Shown here: positions 44,168 to 52,702 of the stretch, piece after piece
Layout: the number at the start of each line of letters is the position of its first letter
How positions within the stretch are numbered: position 1 is the stretch's first letter
Assembly (NCBI RefSeq): GCF_001421665.1
Contig: NZ_LMKV01000032.1
Coordinates: 62,365 to 126,364, forward strand
DNA from: Sphingobium sp. Leaf26
GTDB taxonomy: Bacteria; Pseudomonadota; Alphaproteobacteria; Sphingomonadales; Sphingomonadaceae
Direction of reading: 5' to 3'
Length of the DNA stretch: 64,000 nt
Notes under the pieces: generated by a model
The model's database searches: none
The model's input: only the letters and a program-made list of their open reading frames with translations
Told to the model about the DNA's origin: nothing
Made by a program: the position numbers and the translations under genes

Positions 44168-45106
44168 ATGAACAGTCTGCCGCTCGTCGATCCGGCGCTT
44201 CGCCCGCTGCTGGAAGCGGTGCCGACCCAGCGCCTGTCCGCCGAGATGTTGCCCACGCTGCGTGAGCAGGGCTTTCCCGCGCCGCCCTTTGTGGATCGCG
44301 GTGTCATATTGGAGCGGCGCAGCGTGCCGGGGCCGAAGGGTGCGCCCGATATCCTGCTCCATATCTATCGTCCGCCCGATGTCACCGGGCCACTGCCCTG
44401 CATCTATCACATCCATGGCGGTGGCCATGTGACGGGTAGCGCCGCCGATCTGGAATGGCTGCATCATCCGCTGGTCGCGGACCTCAACTGCCTGCTGGTG
44501 TCGGTCGACTATCGCCTGTCGCCTGAAGCGCCTTTCCCCGCTGCAATCGAGGATTGCTATGCTGGCCTTGGCTGGCTGTTCGGACAGGCCGAGGCGCTGG
44601 ACGTGGATCGCGACCGGATCGGCGTGATGGGGGAGAGCGCGGGCGGGGGCCTGGCCGCCGCGCTGGCGCTGATGGCGCGGGACCGGTGCGAATATAGGCT
44701 CGCCTTCCAGCATCTGATCTATCCGATGCTGGACGATCGGACATGCACGGCCGCCGATCCGCATCCCTATGCCGGAGAATTTATCTGGACCGCGCATAAT
44801 AATCATTTCGGCTGGTCGGCGCTGCTGGGCCATGCGCCGGGTGCCGCCGGGGTGTCGCCCTATGCCGCGCCGGCGCGGGCGGACAGTCTGGCTGGCCTAC
44901 CGCCGAGCTTCATCGCGACCGGCGCGCTCGACCTGTTTCTGGAGGAAGATATGGACTATGCTCGCCGCCTGCTGCGCGCAGGGGTCCTGACCGAATTGCA
45001 CGTCTATCCCGGCGCCTTCCATGCGTTCGACATGGTCGGCGATACGCCGGTGTCGTTGCAGGCGCGGCGCGACAGCCGCGCTGCGTTGGAACGGGCGCTG
45101 GCCTGA
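44168..45106 (+). CDS. Alpha/beta hydrolase, hormone-sensitive-lipase family
   Basis: The 312-residue esterase has YHIHGGGHVTGSA near residue 81 (oxyanion hole), the nucleophile Ser in GVMGESAGGGLAAALA near 158, acid Asp in TGALDLFLEED and His in YPGAFHAFD. AAGAGGAT precedes ATG 44168. It would hydrolyse an imported ester, perhaps releasing the acid oxidised by the upstream dehydrogenase. Its stop overlaps the start of the MFS gene. Confidence 0.9.
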   Translation: MNSLPLVDPALRPLLEAVPTQRLSAEMLPTLREQGFPAPPFVDRGVILERRSVPGPKGAPDILLHIYRPPDVTGPLPCIYHIHGGGHVTGSAADLEWLHHPLVADLNCLLVSVDYRLSPEAPFPAAIEDCYAGLGWLFGQAEALDVDRDRIGVMGESAGGGLAAALALMARDRCEYRLAFQHLIYPMLDDRTCTAADPHPYAGEFIWTAHNNHFGWSALLGHAPGAAGVSPYAAPARADSLAGLPPSFIATGALDLFLEEDMDYARRLLRAGVLTELHVYPGAFHAFDMVGDTPVSLQARRDSRAALERALA

Positions 45107-46410
45107 TGGCGACCATCGCCCCCGCCGCCGCGCCCGCCAGTGCGCCATCCTTCCTGCATATCCTGCCATCCCTGCTGATCCTGGCGCTGGCGATGGCTGC
45201 CGGCTTCACCATGATGGGATCGTTCAGCATGGTGCAGGAGGGTGCCAAGGCGGACATGGCGCTGAGCGACTTCCAGCTATCGCTGGTGCAGGGCGTGTCC
45301 GCCGCCGTGCCGCTGCTGCTCTTTTCCATACCCATCGGGCTATTGGTGGATCGAACCAACCGTCTGCGGCTGTTCATCGGGCTGGCTATAGTCTGGACGC
45401 TCGGTACGTTCCTGACGGCCACGGCACAGACCGTCACCATGTTATTCATCGCGCTGATGCTGGCGGGCATCGGCACCACCGGTGCGCTGACGGCGGCGTT
45501 GTCGCTGTGTGCCGACCTCTGTCCACCGCATCAGCGGGGCAGGGCGCTGCTGATCGTGACGCTGGGCAAGGCTTTGGGGCAGGCGGGGGCGTTCGCGCTG
45601 GCGGGCTGGCTGCTCAGCCTGTTCCTGCATCGCAGCGCTGGAGAATTGTTCGCTGGTGTCGCGCCGTGGCGGGCGACCCATTATGCGCTGGCCGCGATCA
45701 GCGCGGCGCTGGTGCTGCCGATGTTCCTGTTGCGCGAACCGGTCCGGCGGGAAGTGGCGGCCGGCATCCATGCGCCCTGGCCTGTGGTGGTCGCCGAACT
45801 CTGGTCGAGGCGCGCTTTCCTCGGCCCCATGTTCGTTGGGCAGGTGAGCGTGGTCATGGCCGATGCCGCCGCCGCCATATGGGCCTCGCCCGTTCTGTCG
45901 CGCAGCTATGGCCTGGCGCCGCCCGATTTTGCCGGCTGGATGGGCAGCCTCATCTTCCTGACCGGCGTGGCCGGATCGGTGCTGGGCGGCGTAGCGGCCG
46001 ATATCGGGCAGAAGAGCGGGCGCAAGGGCGGGCTGCTGATCGGGGCGGTGATTGCCGCTGGCCTTGGCATACCGGCGGCGCTCTTCCCGATCATGCCGGG
46101 CATTCCCGCCTTTGCCGTGGCGCTGGGCGCGTTGATGCTGTGCGGGACGGTGACGGGCCTGATCACCTCGGTCGCGCTGACGGTGATGCTGCCCAATGAA
46201 GTGCGGGGGCTGTGCATTGGCGCTTTCATCGCGTTGGCCGGGCTGATCGGATTTGGCGTCGCGCCCACGCTGGTCACGGCGATCAGCGGCCTGCTGGGCG
46301 GGGAGGCGCATCTGGGTGAGGGGCTGGCGGTGGTCGGCGTCACCGTGAGTTGCGTGTCACTCGGTGCCTTCTGGCTGGCGATGAAACGCGCCGCAGCCAG
46401 ACCTATCTGA
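45106..46410 (+). CDS. MFS transporter
   Basis: The 434-residue carrier has about 12 hydrophobic segments, starting MGSFSMVQEGAKADM after the first helix, with LLVDRTNRLRL in the 2-3 loop and RGRALLIVTLGKALG in helix 4-5. It shares one base with the upstream hydrolase and its stop codon lies inside a CTATCTGATAG operator. Import of the acid or ester used by this operon is the likely role; the substrate is not defined by sequence. Confidence 0.87.
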   Translation: MATIAPAAAPASAPSFLHILPSLLILALAMAAGFTMMGSFSMVQEGAKADMALSDFQLSLVQGVSAAVPLLLFSIPIGLLVDRTNRLRLFIGLAIVWTLGTFLTATAQTVTMLFIALMLAGIGTTGALTAALSLCADLCPPHQRGRALLIVTLGKALGQAGAFALAGWLLSLFLHRSAGELFAGVAPWRATHYALAAISAALVLPMFLLREPVRREVAAGIHAPWPVVVAELWSRRAFLGPMFVGQVSVVMADAAAAIWASPVLSRSYGLAPPDFAGWMGSLIFLTGVAGSVLGGVAADIGQKSGRKGGLLIGAVIAAGLGIPAALFPIMPGIPAFAVALGALMLCGTVTGLITSVALTVMLPNEVRGLCIGAFIALAGLIGFGVAPTLVTAISGLLGGEAHLGEGLAVVGVTVSCVSLGAFWLAMKRAAARPI

Positions 46411-46437
46411 TAGCTATTGTCGGGAGCTATCCGATAG
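46403..46437. promoter_or_regulatory. Two CTATCNGATAG operators before the AraC gene
   Basis: CTATCTGATAG (46403-46413) and CTATCCGATAG (46427-46437) are both perfect arms around one variable base, with 24 bp between starts. The first overlaps the MFS stop codon; the second is 29 bp before the AraC start. They match the sites at 40511-40538. Confidence 0.65.
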
Positions 46438-46466
46438 GTTATGGATAGGGGCAAGGAGAGACGCCC

Positions 46467-47234
46467 ATGGACCGAATCATCGTATCGCCGGAAATGATCG
46501 CGCTGGTCGGACCGGGCATGGCGACGCCTGCCAATGACATGGGCCTGACCACCGCATTCATCCTGGGTTTTGGCGCGGTGGGGCAGGCGGCGTCGGTCCG
46601 GCTGGTCTATCAGCCATCGCAGGATGATCTGAACGAGGATCAGGGCAGCCGGCTCATCCTGCTGCTGTCGCCCGATGCCTGCGTTCGGGTGGCCGATGGC
46701 GATGTGGCGCTGATGCCGGGGGTCGCTTATTATCTGCCGGCGCCGCTGCGGGCCATCGCGCTCGCCATCCGCGATTGTAGCCTGCATGACGCCGCCGCCA
46801 TCCCCTATCGTCTGGCCAAGAGCATCGAACTGTTTTGCGACCTGCTGCGGGTCGGGCGGGAAGATGGCTATGTGCCGATCGGGCAGGATGCGCTGCTGTC
46901 CCGCGCCGATAGCGAACGATTACTGGCGGCGCGCCGGCTGATCGAGGATCGCTGGGCGGAGAAGCTGACGCTGGACGGCATTGCGCGGGCCTGCGGCCTC
47001 AACCGGGCCAAGCTGACGCGCGGTTTTCGCGATATGTTCGGCTGCACCGTCGCCGATGCGATCACCACGCAGCGGCTGGACCGGGCGGGCGCGATGCTGC
47101 TGGCCACTGAATTGCCCGTCTCGTCGGTCGGCTATCGCTGCGGCTATCTCAACAATGCCAGTTTCACCCGCGCCTTTGCCCGCCATTTCGGCGTTGCGCC
47201 GACGCAATATCGTGCGCACAGGCTGGCGGCATGA
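46467..47234 (+). CDS. AraC-family transcriptional regulator
   Basis: The 255-residue protein has a C-terminal double helix-turn-helix: TLDGIARACGLNRAKLTRGF (first) and PVSSVGYRCGYLNNASFTRA followed by RHFGVAPTQYR (second, with the family signature). The N-terminal part lacks a motif I recognise. AAGGAG precedes the ATG. It overlaps the GntR gene by ATGA, so two different regulators come from one transcript. Confidence 0.9.
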   Translation: MDRIIVSPEMIALVGPGMATPANDMGLTTAFILGFGAVGQAASVRLVYQPSQDDLNEDQGSRLILLLSPDACVRVADGDVALMPGVAYYLPAPLRAIALAIRDCSLHDAAAIPYRLAKSIELFCDLLRVGREDGYVPIGQDALLSRADSERLLAARRLIEDRWAEKLTLDGIARACGLNRAKLTRGFRDMFGCTVADAITTQRLDRAGAMLLATELPVSSVGYRCGYLNNASFTRAFARHFGVAPTQYRAHRLAA

Positions 47235-47920
47235 CGGAAGACGGCGGCTCACTGGTCAATCGCGCCATTCAGGCGGTGCGCGACCATATTCGCGACCATG
47301 GCATGAAGGTCGGCGACACGCTGCCGGGCGAAGGCAGCTTTGCTGCGGACCTGGGCGTCAGCCGGGCGGTGATGCGCGAAGCCTTTGGCGCGCTGGCCGC
47401 GCTCAGCCTGATCGACGTCGGCAATGGCCGGCGCGCGCGGGTGGGGGCGATCGACGGATCGGTCATGGGCGCCTCGCTCGACCATGCAGTATCGACCGAG
47501 CAGGTGAGCGTCGCCGATGTGTGGGACGTTCGGCGCACGCTGGAACTGCGCATCGCCGCACTGGCCGCGCAGCGACGCACCGAAGAGCAGGCGGCCAATA
47601 TATTGGCGATCGCGCAGGCCATGGCCGACGGGCAGGACGATATGGCGCAGATCACCCGCCACGATATCGCGCTGCATACCGCCATTGCCGAGGCGGCGTC
47701 GAACCTGCTGTTCGCGCAGATCATGCGGTCTTTCGCGCCGCTGATGGAAACGGCGGTGCCGCGCGCCTGGGAAACGCGGCAGACCGACACGCAGCGGCAG
47801 GACATTCTGGCCTGCCATATGGACCTGGCGGAGGCGATCGCGCGGCGTGATTCCGTGGGTGCGGCGGCGGCGATCGACCGGCATTTCGACACGTCGATCG
47901 GCCAGATGCTCGGCTCCTAA
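47231..47920 (+). CDS. GntR/FadR-family regulator with FCD domain
   Basis: The 229-residue regulator has an N-terminal winged helix (VGDTLPGEGSFAADLGVSRA, VMREAFGALAALSLI) and an all-helical FCD ligand domain with the expected metal-binding Asp/His pattern (VWDVRRTLELRI, ITRHDIALHTAIAEAAS, CHMDLAEAI). FCD proteins usually sense organic acids, which fits the hydroxyacid-type operon upstream. It is the best candidate to bind CTATCNGATAG. Confidence 0.9.
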   Translation: MTEDGGSLVNRAIQAVRDHIRDHGMKVGDTLPGEGSFAADLGVSRAVMREAFGALAALSLIDVGNGRRARVGAIDGSVMGASLDHAVSTEQVSVADVWDVRRTLELRIAALAAQRRTEEQAANILAIAQAMADGQDDMAQITRHDIALHTAIAEAASNLLFAQIMRSFAPLMETAVPRAWETRQTDTQRQDILACHMDLAEAIARRDSVGAAAAIDRHFDTSIGQMLGS

Positions 47921-48074
47921 CCGCGCGACAGGCCCGACCGGCCGATTTTCCGGCCTGTATCGCCCCCAAAAAGATGACAATTATGGACATGGAAGCCTTT
48001 CCCCCCCTTGGACGGGCCGAAAACGCGCGCTATCAGGCTGTTGCGAAGGTTCCTGCAAAAGAAAGGCAATATTT

Positions 48075-48350
48075 ATGAACAACACGGATCTGGCTGAAGC
48101 CGTTGCCTCGGCCCATGGCCTCTCCAAGGCGGATGCCCGCAAGATCGTGGACGATGTCTTCACGGCGATCGCCGATGCCGCTGGCAAGGGCGACGAAATC
48201 TCGCTGAACGGTTTCGGCAAGTTCAAGGTCAAGGACAGCCCGGCCCGCGAAGGCCGCAACCCGGCCACCGGTGCGACCATCCAGATCGCTGCCGCCAAGA
48301 AGCTGACCTTCACCCCCGCCAAGGCGGTCAAGGACAAGCTGAACGGCTGA
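48075..48350 (+). CDS. hup: HU-family DNA-binding protein
   Basis: The 91-residue nucleoid protein begins MNNTDLAEAVASAHGLSKAD and contains ISLNGFGKFKVKDSPAREGR and NPATGATIQI, the DNA-binding arm with the Pro-intercalation loop. GAAAGG stands ahead of ATG 48075. Upstream in-frame sequence back to 47847 overlaps the GntR gene and lacks HU features, so it is excluded. Length and motifs are normal for HU. Confidence 0.95.
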   Translation: MNNTDLAEAVASAHGLSKADARKIVDDVFTAIADAAGKGDEISLNGFGKFKVKDSPAREGRNPATGATIQIAAAKKLTFTPAKAVKDKLNG

Positions 48351-48358
48351 TCCGGTTC

Positions 48359-48384
48359 AGGCGCCGCGCATCGGCGTGGCGCCT
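48359..48384. terminator. Terminator hairpin between HU and fructokinase genes
   Basis: AGGCGCC (48359-48365) and GGCGCCT (48378-48384) form a perfect 7-bp GC-rich stem; outer arms CCGGTT and AACCGG may extend it. It lies between two convergent genes and may serve both. Confidence 0.6.
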
Positions 48385-48391
48385 GCTTCGT

Positions 48392-49336
48392 TCAACCGGG
48401 ATGCACATTTTCCAAGGCATCCAGCGCCAGCGCGACCGCGCCCAGCGGTCCGGCCTGGTCACCCAGCGCCGGCGGACGCACGATCGATCCGACCGTCTCC
48501 GTCGTGACGAAGGGCAGATAGCCCGCCAGTTGCGCCACCACCTGTGCCCGTACCCGGTCGAGCAGGGCCGTGCGGCCCATGCCCACGCCACCACCGATCA
48601 GCACCTGCCGCGCCGCCGTGGTGAGCAGGATGGTGCCGATCATCTGCGCGATATCATGGGCGACATCGTCCCAACGCGGATCATCGCTGGCGATCCGGTC
48701 ACCGGGTACGCCGAATCTTTGGGCCAGCGCGGGTCCCGCCACCAGCCCCTCGATACAGTCGCCATGGAAGGGGCAGGCCCCGGCGAAGCTGTCGCCCGGC
48801 GCGCGGCGGGTGAGGATATGGCCGACTTCCGGGTGCATCGCGCCATGAAGCGGGCGGCCATGCAGCGCGAATCCGGCGCCAAGCCCGGTGCCGATGGTGA
48901 TGTAGCAAAGGCAGTCGGACGGGATGTCGCTCTCCGCTCCCGCACCCCAGCGCGCTTCGGCCAGCGCGGCGCCGTTGACGTCGGTGTCGATCGCGGCGGG
49001 GCAAGGCAGATTGGCGGTCAGCGCCCCATAGATATCCGCGCCGGTCCAGCCAGGCTTGGGCGTGGGCAGCATATGGCCGAAATCATGCGCCGCGCGGTCG
49101 AGCCGCAGCGGCCCGAACGATCCGATGCCCAGCGCGGCGAACGGCGCGTCGCCATGCCAGCGTTGCAACAGCGCGGCCGCTGCGCCCAGTGTTTCGTCGG
49201 GCGTCGTGGTTGGAATCGTCACCCGCTCGACAATGTCCCGGCCGTTGGCGCGCAGCACGAACATCTTGGTCCCGCCCAGTTCGACTCCCGCGATGGGGGG
49301 CGCGGCGTTCTGGTGAGGGGTAGGAGCAGGTGACAT
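48392..49336 (-). CDS. ROK-family fructokinase, second copy
   Basis: The 314-residue kinase has GVELGGTKMFVLRANG near residue 17, IDTDVNGAALAEARWGAG, MHPEVGHIL (ExGH) and CPFHGDCIEGLVAGPAL with the ROK zinc ligands. It is clearly paralogous to the kinase at 11171-12094. It stands alone, away from sugar genes, and may be the housekeeping fructokinase or mannokinase. Confidence 0.88.
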   Translation of the reverse strand: MSPAPTPHQNAAPPIAGVELGGTKMFVLRANGRDIVERVTIPTTTPDETLGAAAALLQRWHGDAPFAALGIGSFGPLRLDRAAHDFGHMLPTPKPGWTGADIYGALTANLPCPAAIDTDVNGAALAEARWGAGAESDIPSDCLCYITIGTGLGAGFALHGRPLHGAMHPEVGHILTRRAPGDSFAGACPFHGDCIEGLVAGPALAQRFGVPGDRIASDDPRWDDVAHDIAQMIGTILLTTAARQVLIGGGVGMGRTALLDRVRAQVVAQLAGYLPFVTTETVGSIVRPPALGDQAGPLGAVALALDALENVHPG

Positions 49337-49455
49337 GCGGCTTGAGCCTCGGCAGGAAGGATGGCCTGTTTCATAGGCGAGGCCGGGCCTTTACGCCAGT
49401 TCCTGTCGGATGAAGCACCCTGTGTCTGGTGGATAGCGGCGAACAGGCAGGAGGG

Positions 49456-49480
49456 GCTTCGACAGACTTGGCCCGAACGG
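49456..49480. repeat. REP-like half repeat
   Basis: GCTTCGACAGACTTGGCCCG and the next five bases resemble the right part of the element at 40373-40403 (shared CTTCGACAG and GAACG). It sits in the 177-bp gap 49337-49513 between the fructokinase and folB, which otherwise shows nothing. Confidence 0.4.
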
Positions 49481-49513
49481 TGGAGGGGTTGGGGCGATAG
49501 GGCGCGGCGTGCC

Positions 49514-49864
49514 CTAGGCGCGGACGATGACCTCCACCCCCGCCAGCCCGCGCGTCAGGGCGAAGGGCTTGTCGACATTGACGCAAGCCTCGATCACGCC
49601 CGGCCAGGTGAGGCATTCCTCGCCCAGCCGCTGGGCGAAGGTTTCGATCAGCGGGATGTGGACTTCGGCCATGGCTTCGGCGGCGCGCACGATCCGGCGA
49701 TAGTCGATCGTTTCGCCGATCCCCTCGACCGCGCCGTCCTCCAGCAGCAACTGGACTGTGATGACGAGCGGCTGGCGCCGGCCGATCTCGTCCGGGTTGA
49801 TGCCGATATCGGCCAGCAGCGGCAGTTCCTTGACCCGGACGCGGGTGGTGACGGACTTCGCCAT
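49514..49864 (-). CDS. folB: Dihydroneopterin aldolase family protein
   Basis: The 116-residue protein fits FolB: VRVKELPLLADIGINPDEIG at the N-terminus, ETIDYRRIVRAAEA and LIETFAQRLGEECL with the conserved Glu, and VNVDKPFAL near the end. FolB cleaves dihydroneopterin in folate synthesis. It is last in the metF-purU-folD-folB operon, 1 bp after folD. FolX-type epimerases look similar, so the exact reaction is not certain. Confidence 0.87.
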   Translation of the reverse strand: MAKSVTTRVRVKELPLLADIGINPDEIGRRQPLVITVQLLLEDGAVEGIGETIDYRRIVRAAEAMAEVHIPLIETFAQRLGEECLTWPGVIEACVNVDKPFALTRGLAGVEVIVRA

Positions 49865-49865
49865 C

Positions 49866-50723
49866 TTAACTCATGCTCCTCTGTGCGGCGGTGACGGTGT
49901 TGCTGAGCAGGCAGGCGATCGTCATCGGCCCGACTCCGCCCGGCACCGGGGTCACCGCTTTGGCATGGTCCAGTTCATGGGTCGCGCAATCGCCCACGAT
50001 CCGGCTGGCGCCGTCATGATCCACCATACGGGTGATGCCGACGTCGATCACGACCGCGCCCGGTTTCACCCAATAGCCGCGCACCAGATGCGGCGCGCCG
50101 GCCGCCGCCACGATGACGTCTGCGGCGCGGGCGAGGTCGGGCAGGTTGCGTGTCTCGATATGGGTGACGGTCACCGTCGCTTCGCGCTCCAGCAGCAGCA
50201 TGGCGACGGGCTTGCCGACGATGTTGGACTTGCCGATCACCACGATGTTGAGGCCGCGATAATCCTCGATCACGCTGTCGAGCAGCAGCATGATGCCAAG
50301 CGGCGTGCAGGGGACCAGCCCTTTCGACCCGGTCGACAGGCGGCCGACATTGACCGGGTGGAAGCCGTCGACATCCTTGGCCGGCGATATCCGGTCCAGC
50401 ACCCGCGCCGCGTCGATCCCGGCGGGCAGCGGCAATTGTACCAAGATGCCATGCACCGCCGGATCGGCGTTCAGCGTATCGATCAGGTCCAGCAGCGCCT
50501 GTTCGCCACAATCGGCCGCCAGCCGCTTTTCGATCGAGCCGATGCCGGCCTTGCGACATTCGCCGATCTTGCGCCGGACATAGATTTCGCTGGCGGGATC
50601 ATGCCCCACCAGCACCACCGCCAGCGCCGGATCGACGCCGTCGGCCTTCAGCGTGGCGACGGCCTGTGCGGTCCGCTCGCCCAGCGCGCGCGCCATCGCG
50701 CGCCCGTCGATCAGCGCAGCCAT
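49866..50723 (-). CDS. folD: Methylene-THF dehydrogenase/methenyl-THF cyclohydrolase
   Basis: The 285-residue bifunctional enzyme converts methylene-THF to formyl-THF. YVRRKIGECRKAGIG contains the active-site Lys, QLPLPAGID and DVDGFHPVNVGRL are FolD signatures, GLNIVVIGKSNIVGKPVAMLL is the NADP-binding region and TPVPGGVGPMTIA the C-terminal signature. It begins 3 bp after purU. With MetF and PurU it forms a C1 oxidation route ending in formate. Confidence 0.95.
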   Translation of the reverse strand: MAALIDGRAMARALGERTAQAVATLKADGVDPALAVVLVGHDPASEIYVRRKIGECRKAGIGSIEKRLAADCGEQALLDLIDTLNADPAVHGILVQLPLPAGIDAARVLDRISPAKDVDGFHPVNVGRLSTGSKGLVPCTPLGIMLLLDSVIEDYRGLNIVVIGKSNIVGKPVAMLLLEREATVTVTHIETRNLPDLARAADVIVAAAGAPHLVRGYWVKPGAVVIDVGITRMVDHDGASRIVGDCATHELDHAKAVTPVPGGVGPMTIACLLSNTVTAAQRSMS

Positions 50724-50726
50724 GGA

Positions 50727-51584
50727 TCAGCCCCGGAAGACGACGGTACGCGACTCGTTCATGAACACCCGGTCCTGCAAATGCAGCCGCACCGCTTCTG
50801 CCAGCACCCGCCGTTCGATGTCGCGGCCACGGCGCACCAGTTCGTCGGGGACGTCGGCATGGCCGATCATCTCGACATCCTGATGGATGATCGGGCCTTC
50901 ATCGAGGTCGGCGGTGACATAATGGGCGGTCGCGCCGATCATCTTCACACCGCGATCATAGGCCTGATGATAGGGTTTCGCGCCCTTGAAGCCGGGCAGG
51001 AAGCTGTGATGGATGTTGATGCAGCGGCCCGACAGGAAAGCGGCCAGATCGTCGCTCAAAATCTGCATGTAGCGGGCAAGGACGATCAGGTCCGCGCCGG
51101 TTTCGGTCACCACCTGCTTGATCCGGGCTTCCTGCTGCGACTTGGTGTCCTTGGTGATCGGGAAGTGGAAGAAGGGCATGTCGCCGATCATCGAGGTGTG
51201 CAGCGCTTCGCGGGGATGATTGGAAATGATGCCGACCACATCCATCGGCAATTCGCCGATCCGCTGGCGATAGAGAAGGTCGCCCAGACAATGGTCGAAC
51301 TTGCTGACCATCAGCACCACTTTCTTGGGTGTCGCCTGATCGGTGAGCGACCATTCCATGCCGGCGTCCTGCGCGATCGGCGCGAACCCGTCGCACAGGC
51401 TGTCGAGCGTTTCGCCCGCGCCAGGCTTGAAGGCGACGCGCATGAAGAAGGTGTTGGTCATCGCGTCGTCAAATTGCTGCGCATCGACGATGTTGCAGCC
51501 CCGTGCCGCCAGATAGCCGGCGACCTTCGCCACCAGTCCCGGCTTGTCGTCGCACTGAAGCCGCAGCGTATAGATAGTCGTCAC
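50727..51584 (-). CDS. purU: Formyltetrahydrofolate deformylase
   Basis: The 285-residue enzyme hydrolyses 10-formyl-THF to formate and THF. An ACT-like N-terminal domain (YTLRLQCDDKPGLVAKVAGY) is followed by the formyltransferase-like domain: ISNHPREAL, INIHHSFLPGFKGAKPYHQA and GATAHYVTADLDEGPII with catalytic His and Asp. The start is GTG 51584, 6 bp after a GGAGGAG ribosome site; an upstream ATG at 51608 would place that site inside the gene. Confidence 0.95.
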   Translation of the reverse strand: MTTIYTLRLQCDDKPGLVAKVAGYLAARGCNIVDAQQFDDAMTNTFFMRVAFKPGAGETLDSLCDGFAPIAQDAGMEWSLTDQATPKKVVLMVSKFDHCLGDLLYRQRIGELPMDVVGIISNHPREALHTSMIGDMPFFHFPITKDTKSQQEARIKQVVTETGADLIVLARYMQILSDDLAAFLSGRCINIHHSFLPGFKGAKPYHQAYDRGVKMIGATAHYVTADLDEGPIIHQDVEMIGHADVPDELVRRGRDIERRVLAEAVRLHLQDRVFMNESRTVVFRG

Positions 51585-51613
51585 GTCAATCTCCTCCCGC
51601 TCACCCATCTGCG

Positions 51614-52477
51614 TCAGTGCGCGCGGGCATAGTCGTTGATCCAGGCCACCGTCTTTTCCAGACCGCCAAAGGGATAGAAGTGCAACCGCACCTTGCCATG
51701 TTCTTCCCCCAGCGCCCGCTCGAACCGCTCGACCAGCTTGTCAGGGCCGGCCGACCCGATCAGCTTTGTAATCGAAATTCCGTATTTTGCGAGCACAGAA
51801 GCGGAAGCACCGACGCCGCAGCGTGCGGCAAAGCGCATCAGCGTCTTGATGCCCGCCGGGCCGGGCACGCCGATGCGGACCGGCGCGCTGATGCCGCGGG
51901 CGCGCAGTTCGGTGAGCCATGCCAGCACCGCGTCGGCGTCGAAAACGAACTGGGTGACGATCAGTGGCGCCATGCCGCGTGCCTCGATCTCCTGGCATTT
52001 GGTGGTCAGCACCGACCAGCATTGCTCCGAACTCATGTTCGGATGGCCTTCGGGATGGCCGCCAATGCCGATGGCGCGGATGCCGGCCCGCTCGAACGCG
52101 CCACTGGCGATCAGGGCGCTGCTGTCGAAATAGGGGCCTTCCGGTTCGGACGGGTCGCCGGCGATGACGAAGCAGCGGCGCACATCGGCTTGCGCGACGG
52201 CGGCGGCCAGATAATCCTCGAACTCGGCGGTCGAGGTGATGCGGCGGGCGGAAAAATGCGGCATCGGTTCAAAGCCCAGACTGCGCACCAGCTTTGTGGC
52301 GGCGATGCGGGCGGCGAAATCCTCGCCGGGCAGGAAGGTGACGGCGACCGGTGTTTCGCGGGCGATGGCAGGGGCCGCCTCCCGCAGGGATTCCACATCC
52401 TTTGCGGTCATTTCCAGCGAATAGCCGTCGACCATGTTGACAGGCGCACGATCCCAGTTCGGATGAATGACCGGCAT
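51614..52477 (-). CDS. metF: Methylenetetrahydrofolate reductase
   Basis: The 287-residue flavoprotein interconverts methylene-THF and methyl-THF. MPHFSARRITSTAEFEDYLA, FVIAGDPSEPEGPYFDSSAL, GIGGHPEGHPN and TQFVFDADAVLAWL match the MTHFR barrel. CTGGAGGGA precedes ATG 52477. It is closer in layout to the MTHFRs found with THF-dependent demethylases than to the methionine-synthesis enzyme, judging from its operon with folD and purU; that is inference. Confidence 0.9.
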   Translation of the reverse strand: MPVIHPNWDRAPVNMVDGYSLEMTAKDVESLREAAPAIARETPVAVTFLPGEDFAARIAATKLVRSLGFEPMPHFSARRITSTAEFEDYLAAAVAQADVRRCFVIAGDPSEPEGPYFDSSALIASGAFERAGIRAIGIGGHPEGHPNMSSEQCWSVLTTKCQEIEARGMAPLIVTQFVFDADAVLAWLTELRARGISAPVRIGVPGPAGIKTLMRFAARCGVGASASVLAKYGISITKLIGSAGPDKLVERFERALGEEHGKVRLHFYPFGGLEKTVAWINDYARAH

Positions 52478-52542
52478 TATTTCCCTCCAGCCCTTTTGCT
52501 TGTTGCGACTCCTTCTAGAGCATTGGATTAAATTCGCATAGA

Positions 52543-52569
52543 TGAAATATTCATAGATACGAAATTTCA
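52543..52569. promoter_or_regulatory. Palindromes upstream of metF
   Basis: ATGAA-ATA-TTCAT (52543-52555) has perfect 5-bp arms and GAAATTTC (52562-52569) is a perfect palindrome. They lie 65 to 90 bp before the metF start and may bind a methionine- or SAH-responsive regulator. The remaining gap to 52702 shows no gene. Confidence 0.4.
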
Positions 52570-52702
52570 TGGCGTGGGTGGGATCTGCGGATTTTTACCA
52601 TTGGTGCACATGCCAATACCGCCCCACGCAATGCGTAGGGCGGCAAGGGAGGCGGGATGGAAGAGAGGGGAGCGGGCCGCTATGGCGTCCCGCCCTCGAC
52701 GG

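Noticed and set aside
47847-48074. Upstream extension of the HU gene
   Set aside because: It overlaps the GntR gene in another frame and HU proteins begin at the MNNTDLAEAV segment.
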